Program-made: the position numbers and the translations under genes
Notes under the pieces: model-generated
The model's input: the letters and a program-made list of their open reading frames with translations, nothing else
The model's database searches: none
What the model was told of the DNA's origin: nothing
Assembly: GCA_964423195.1 (NCBI GenBank)
Contig: CAYRDY010000002.1
Location: forward strand, 1 to 56,733
Length of the DNA stretch: 56,733 nucleotides
Reading direction: 5' to 3'
Source: CAKRHR01 sp964423195
Lineage (GTDB): Bacteria > Bacillota > Clostridia > Lachnospirales > Lachnospiraceae
Shown: one piece after another, positions 53,057-56,733 of the stretch
Numbering within the stretch: the stretch's first letter is position 1
Layout: each line of letters starts with the position of its first letter

Positions 53057-55642
53057 ATGGATTTGAATAAATTTACACAGAAGTCCATCGAGGCAATTCA
53101 AAATTGTCAGAAGCTGGCTTATGAATACGGCAATCAGGAGATTGACCAGGAGCATTTGCTGTATGCGCTGCTGACGATGGAGGACAGCCTGATCGCCAAG
53201 TTGATCGGCAAGATGGGGATCAACGACCAGGGCTTTATTTATCAGGCAGAGCGCCTTGTGGCCAAACGGGTTAAAGTTTCCGGCCAGGTACAGCTTTATC
53301 TGAGCAATGCACTCAATCAGGCGCTGATTCAGGCGGAGGAGGAAGCGAAGCAGATGGAGGATGAATATGTCTCTGTCGAGCATCTGTTCCTCGGCCTACT
53401 GTCGAAGCCGAATCAGGAGATCAAACAGCTGTTCAAAAATTTTCAGGTTACGAGGGACGACTTTCTGCGTGCGCTCTCCACAGTGCGCGGCAATCAGAGA
53501 GTGACCAGTGACAACCCGGAGGCGACTTATGACAGTCTCGCCAAATACGGCGAGAATCTCGTGGAAAAGGCGCGTGATCAGAAGCTCGACCCGGTCATCG
53601 GCCGTGACAGCGAGATCCGCAATATTATTCGGATTTTGTCTCGAAAGACGAAAAACAATCCTGTGCTGATCGGCGAGCCGGGCGTGGGCAAGACAGCCGT
53701 CGTCGAGGGGCTGGCACAGAGAATCGTGCGCGGCGATGTGCCGGAAGGTCTGCGCGACAAGCAGATTTTTTCGCTGGATATGGGCGCCCTGGTGGCCGGA
53801 GCCAAGTACCGCGGCGAGTTTGAGGAACGGTTGAAAGCCGTTCTTGAGGAAGTGAAAAAGAGTGAGGGTCAGATCATCCTGTTTGTGGATGAGCTGCATC
53901 TGATTGTCGGCGCAGGCAAGACGGACGGCGCCATGGACGCGGGCAACATGCTCAAACCGATGTTAGCCAGGGGTGAACTTCACTGTATCGGTGCCACCAC
54001 GCTGGATGAATACCGCCAGTATATCGAGAAGGACAAGGCGCTTGAGCGCCGTTTCCAGCCGGTGATGGTGGATGAGCCGAGCGTCGAGGACACGATTTCT
54101 ATTTTGAGAGGACTTGAAGAGCGCTATGAGGTCTTCCACGGCGTCAAGATCACCGACGGAGCGCTGATCGCGGCGGCTACCCTGTCAAATCGCTATATCA
54201 GTGACCGTTTCCTGCCGGACAAGGCGATCGACCTGGTCGATGAAGCCTGTGCCATGATCAAGACAGAGCTTGATTCCATGCCGACAGAGCTGGACGAAAT
54301 TTCACGGAAGATCATGCAACTGGAGATTGAGGAGGCCGCCCTGAAAAAGGAGGACGATCACTTGAGTCAGGAACGGCTGGCGGTCATTCAAAATGAGATT
54401 GCCCAGCTCAGGGACGATTTTCAGGTTCAGAAGGCAAAATGGGATGAGGACAAGAAAGCGGTCGAGAGCGTCCAGAGCTTGCGTGAGCAGATAGACGATC
54501 TCAACAAACAGATTGAGATGGCTCAGAGAAACTATGATCTGAATAAGGCGGCGGAACTCCAATATGGCAAATTGCCTGAGCTCAAGCGCCGGCTTGAGCA
54601 GGAGGAAGAATATATCCACGGGCGCGAGGATTCGCTGGTCCGCGAGCAGGTGACCGAGGATGAGATCTCAAAGATTGTATCCAAGTGGACAGGGATACCG
54701 GTGGCCAAGCTGACAGAGAGCGAGCGCAACAAGACACTGAATCTTGACAAAGAGCTGCACAAGCGGGTGATCGGCCAGGATGAGGGCGTTGAGAAAGTGA
54801 CGGAGGCGATCATTCGGTCCAAGGCGGGCATCAAGGATGAGAATAAACCGATCGGCTCGTTTATGTTTCTGGGGCCTACAGGCGTCGGCAAGACAGAGCT
54901 TGCCAAGGCACTGGCGGAAGCCCTGTTTGACGATGAGAATAATATGGTTCGTATCGATATGAGCGAATATATGGAAAAATTTTCCGTATCCAGGCTGATC
55001 GGGGCGCCTCCGGGATATGTCGGCTACGAGGAGGGCGGACAGCTCACGGAAGCTGTGCGCCGCAAACCTTACTCGGTGGTACTGTTCGATGAGATCGAGA
55101 AAGCGCACCCGGATGTATTTAATGTCCTACTTCAGGTGCTTGATGACGGGCGCATCACGGATTCTCAGGGGCGCACGGTGGATTTCAAGAACACGATTCT
55201 GATCATGACGTCGAATGTCGGATCCACATATCTACTTGACGGCATTGAGGCGGACGGCAATATTTCCCAGTCAGCGCAGGATATGGTCATGAGTGATCTG
55301 CGGGCGCATTTCAGACCGGAATTTCTGAACCGCCTGGATGAAGTGATTATGTTTAAGCCACTGACGAGGGATAACATTAAAAATATCATTGATATTATGG
55401 TGGCGAACCTGAATAAACGCATCTCTGACCGTGAGTTATCCATAGAGCTGACGGACAATGCTGAGGCGTATATTGTGGAAAAGGGTTATGATCCGGTTTA
55501 CGGTGCGCGTCCGCTGAAGCGATTCCTGCAAAAGCACGTCGAGACGCTGGTTGGCAGAATGATTCTCGCCGATGAGGTGAAGGCGGGCGACGTGATTGTG
55601 ATCGACGCGGATGGCAATAAGCTGACAGGGCATGTCAAATAA
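53057..55642 (+). CDS. clpB: ATP-dependent disaggregase ClpB
   Basis: 861 residues. N domain (about 1-145), AAA-1 with GEPGVGKTAVVEGLA, middle coiled-coil domain (about 410-525, EEAALKKEDDHLSQERL), AAA-2 with GPTGVGKTELAKAL and DEIEKAHPDVFN, and a C-terminal domain. The long M domain separates it from ClpC, and no IGF loop for ClpP is seen. It rescues aggregated protein with DnaK. GAGGAGGG stands before ATG. An RluA-type gene follows 12 bp later. Confidence 0.96.
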   Translation: MDLNKFTQKSIEAIQNCQKLAYEYGNQEIDQEHLLYALLTMEDSLIAKLIGKMGINDQGFIYQAERLVAKRVKVSGQVQLYLSNALNQALIQAEEEAKQMEDEYVSVEHLFLGLLSKPNQEIKQLFKNFQVTRDDFLRALSTVRGNQRVTSDNPEATYDSLAKYGENLVEKARDQKLDPVIGRDSEIRNIIRILSRKTKNNPVLIGEPGVGKTAVVEGLAQRIVRGDVPEGLRDKQIFSLDMGALVAGAKYRGEFEERLKAVLEEVKKSEGQIILFVDELHLIVGAGKTDGAMDAGNMLKPMLARGELHCIGATTLDEYRQYIEKDKALERRFQPVMVDEPSVEDTISILRGLEERYEVFHGVKITDGALIAAATLSNRYISDRFLPDKAIDLVDEACAMIKTELDSMPTELDEISRKIMQLEIEEAALKKEDDHLSQERLAVIQNEIAQLRDDFQVQKAKWDEDKKAVESVQSLREQIDDLNKQIEMAQRNYDLNKAAELQYGKLPELKRRLEQEEEYIHGREDSLVREQVTEDEISKIVSKWTGIPVAKLTESERNKTLNLDKELHKRVIGQDEGVEKVTEAIIRSKAGIKDENKPIGSFMFLGPTGVGKTELAKALAEALFDDENNMVRIDMSEYMEKFSVSRLIGAPPGYVGYEEGGQLTEAVRRKPYSVVLFDEIEKAHPDVFNVLLQVLDDGRITDSQGRTVDFKNTILIMTSNVGSTYLLDGIEADGNISQSAQDMVMSDLRAHFRPEFLNRLDEVIMFKPLTRDNIKNIIDIMVANLNKRISDRELSIELTDNAEAYIVEKGYDPVYGARPLKRFLQKHVETLVGRMILADEVKAGDVIVIDADGNKLTGHVK

Positions 55643-55654
55643 CGGAGGACTGGT

Positions 55655-56356
55655 TTGGAAGTTCGGATCCTTTACGAAAACAGACAGGTGATCGTCGCGG
55701 TAAAGCCGCCCGGAATGCCCGCGCAGAGCGACAGATCCTCGACGATGGATATGGTCAGCTATCTGAAGAATAATCATGGGATGAAATATGTGGGTGTCGT
55801 CCACCGGCTCGACCGGCCGGTGGGCGGCATCATGGTTTACGCAAAAACAAGGGATGCGGCCGCGAATCTGAGCGCACAGATTCAGAAGAATCAAATGACG
55901 AAAAAATATCTTGTCGTACTCACCGGCAGCCTTCCGGACGAGGAGGGGCTGTTGGAGAATTATCTGAGAAAAGACGGCAGGACCAATATGTCGTTTGTTG
56001 TCTCGGAAAATACCGCTGGCGCGAAAGCGGCCACGCTGCGCTATAAGGTATTAGAGACGAGACGGGATGAGCGCGATACTCTGACATTGGCTGAGATTGA
56101 GCTTCTGACAGGCAGGCATCACCAGATTCGGGTACAGACGGCGGCAGCGGGCGCGGGCGTTTACGGTGATACAAAATACAATCCGCTGTTTCAAAATAAA
56201 AAAGGCTGGTTCAATATGGGGCTGTTCGCCTGTGGACTTGAATTTAAAGATCCGGACAGCGGAAGAAAATTAATGTTTTCATATGAACCGGAGGACGCGC
56301 CGTTTAATTTTTTTGAGGAGATTCAACGAACGCGAAAACATGCGCAAACTTTTTAA
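55655..56356 (+). CDS. RluA-family pseudouridine synthase
   Basis: 233 residues from TTG 55655 with GGAGG six bases upstream. Catalytic motif VHRLDRPVGGIMVYAKT (Asp in HRLD), KKYLVVLTG and TGRHHQIRVQ. No S4 domain in front, so it belongs to the short RluA/RluC-like group. The target uridine in rRNA or tRNA cannot be assigned. Cotranscription with clpB is likely given the 12-bp gap. Confidence 0.9.
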   Translation: MEVRILYENRQVIVAVKPPGMPAQSDRSSTMDMVSYLKNNHGMKYVGVVHRLDRPVGGIMVYAKTRDAAANLSAQIQKNQMTKKYLVVLTGSLPDEEGLLENYLRKDGRTNMSFVVSENTAGAKAATLRYKVLETRRDERDTLTLAEIELLTGRHHQIRVQTAAAGAGVYGDTKYNPLFQNKKGWFNMGLFACGLEFKDPDSGRKLMFSYEPEDAPFNFFEEIQRTRKHAQTF

Positions 56357-56376
56357 TAATTTTTGAGAAAAGTGCA

Positions 56377-56405
56377 TTGACAAAGGCTTTTTGTTCAGAT
56401 ATAAT
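56377..56405 (+). promoter_or_regulatory. tRNA-Ser promoter
   Basis: TTGACA (56377-56382), 17 bp, TATAAT (56400-56405): full consensus, as expected for a stable RNA gene. Confidence 0.9.
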
Positions 56406-56456
56406 GAATAGTACGTCAGTTGAGACGTGTTAAAAATTGATAGATTTTATCAGTTC

Positions 56457-56544
56457 GGAGAAATACTCAAGAGGCCGAAGAGGCGCCCCTGCTAAGGGTG
56501 TAGGTCGTTCACGCGGCGCGAGGGTTCAAATCCCTCTTTCTCCG
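56457..56544 (+). tRNA. tRNA-Ser (anticodon GCU)
   Basis: Acceptor GGAGAAA (56457-56463) pairs with TTTCTCC (56537-56543), discriminator G 56544, no encoded CCA. Anticodon loop CTGCTAA gives GCU, reading AGC/AGU. The long variable arm (about 56501-56518) is typical of tRNA-Ser. T arm GAGGGTTCAAATCCCTC. Confidence 0.95.
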
Positions 56545-56618
56545 CTGAGTGTGGTCATTCAGAAGCGTCTGGACGATTGCACTTGATGCCGGTTGCAGAG
56601 AAAATACTTAAAAAAGTA

Positions 56619-56647
56619 TTGACAAGAGCAGACTGGCATGATATACT
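56619..56647 (+). promoter_or_regulatory. Probable rRNA operon promoter
   Basis: TTGACA (56619-56624), 17 bp, TATACT (56642-56647). It is followed by a leader with ACATTGACAACTGAATAA, a kind of sequence found before 16S rRNA in Firmicutes. No protein start is seen in the last 85 bp, so the 16S gene probably begins beyond the window. Confidence 0.65.
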
Positions 56648-56733
56648 TTAAAAGTTGCACGGCAAGAGATTCGCGCAGCAAACACATTGACAACTGAATA
56701 ATAACACAATCCCGAAAATTCTGGATGGCTTTC

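Overview
The window reads as a replication-origin region from a low-to-mid GC Firmicute, most likely a Lachnospiraceae or related Clostridia member. The reasons are the classical origin order (gyrA, gyrB, recF, S4 protein, dnaN, dnaA | rpmH, rnpA, yidD, yidC, jag, mnmE, mnmG, rsmG, with parA/parB and two parS sites), the DUF3881 protein, a CBS-domain family II pyrophosphatase, AGGAGG-type ribosome sites and near-consensus SigA promoters. It is a draft assembly: a 10-N placeholder (13999-14008) splits one gene.

Layout. 1-216 holds the 3' end of a Gly-rich repeat protein. 351-764 is a small EamA-type membrane protein. 798-7349 (minus) is a seven-gene operon: sugar-phosphate epimerase-like TIM barrel, HAD phosphatase, uridine phosphorylase, HAD phosphatase, two CUT1-type ABC permeases and a lipoprotein binding protein, with no ATPase. 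Next come an MgtC-like protein and deoD-deoB, divergent from a Crp/Fnr-type regulator. Together 0.8-11 kb looks like a nucleoside/pentose salvage district. 11-13.4 kb carries an ADP-ribosylglycohydrolase gene, a 90-bp inverted-repeat element, a 50-residue membrane peptide gene, a small coiled-coil gene broken at a 9-A run, and an apparently gene-free stretch with hairpins. 13.4-19 kb has a Cache-HAMP-PP2C sensor with degenerate catalytic motifs, a DUF5060/DUF5605-type glycosidase and a CLC transporter with fluoride-subtype motifs.

18.97-35.7 kb is the replication/translation core. DnaA boxes lie on both sides of dnaA (26336-26487 and 28184-28204), so a bipartite oriC is likely. Genes left of dnaA run leftward and genes right of it run rightward, co-directional with the forks. 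The block 35.66-40.9 kb (parB, parA, parS x2, argS, AAA/PD-(D/E)XK protein) is the exception and runs toward the origin; its right edge carries a three-copy hairpin repeat.

41-56.4 kb is metabolic and housekeeping: DUF3881, O-acetylhomoserine sulfhydrylase, two tandem CBS-PPases (the second lacks DHHA2), a shikimate-kinase-like kinase, YfhO, murA, metK, clpB and an RluA-type pseudouridine synthase. The end holds tRNA-Ser(GCU) and then what looks like the promoter and leader of an rRNA operon running off the window.

Most of the window is ordinary. The observations most worth a second look are the ATPase-less nucleoside-like operon, the degenerate SpoIIE-type phosphatase domain, the poly-A frameshift gene, the DHHA2-less PPase paralogue, the 90-bp inverted-repeat element, and the repeat array in front of the AAA/nuclease gene. 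All calls rest on reading motifs by eye; no database search was run.
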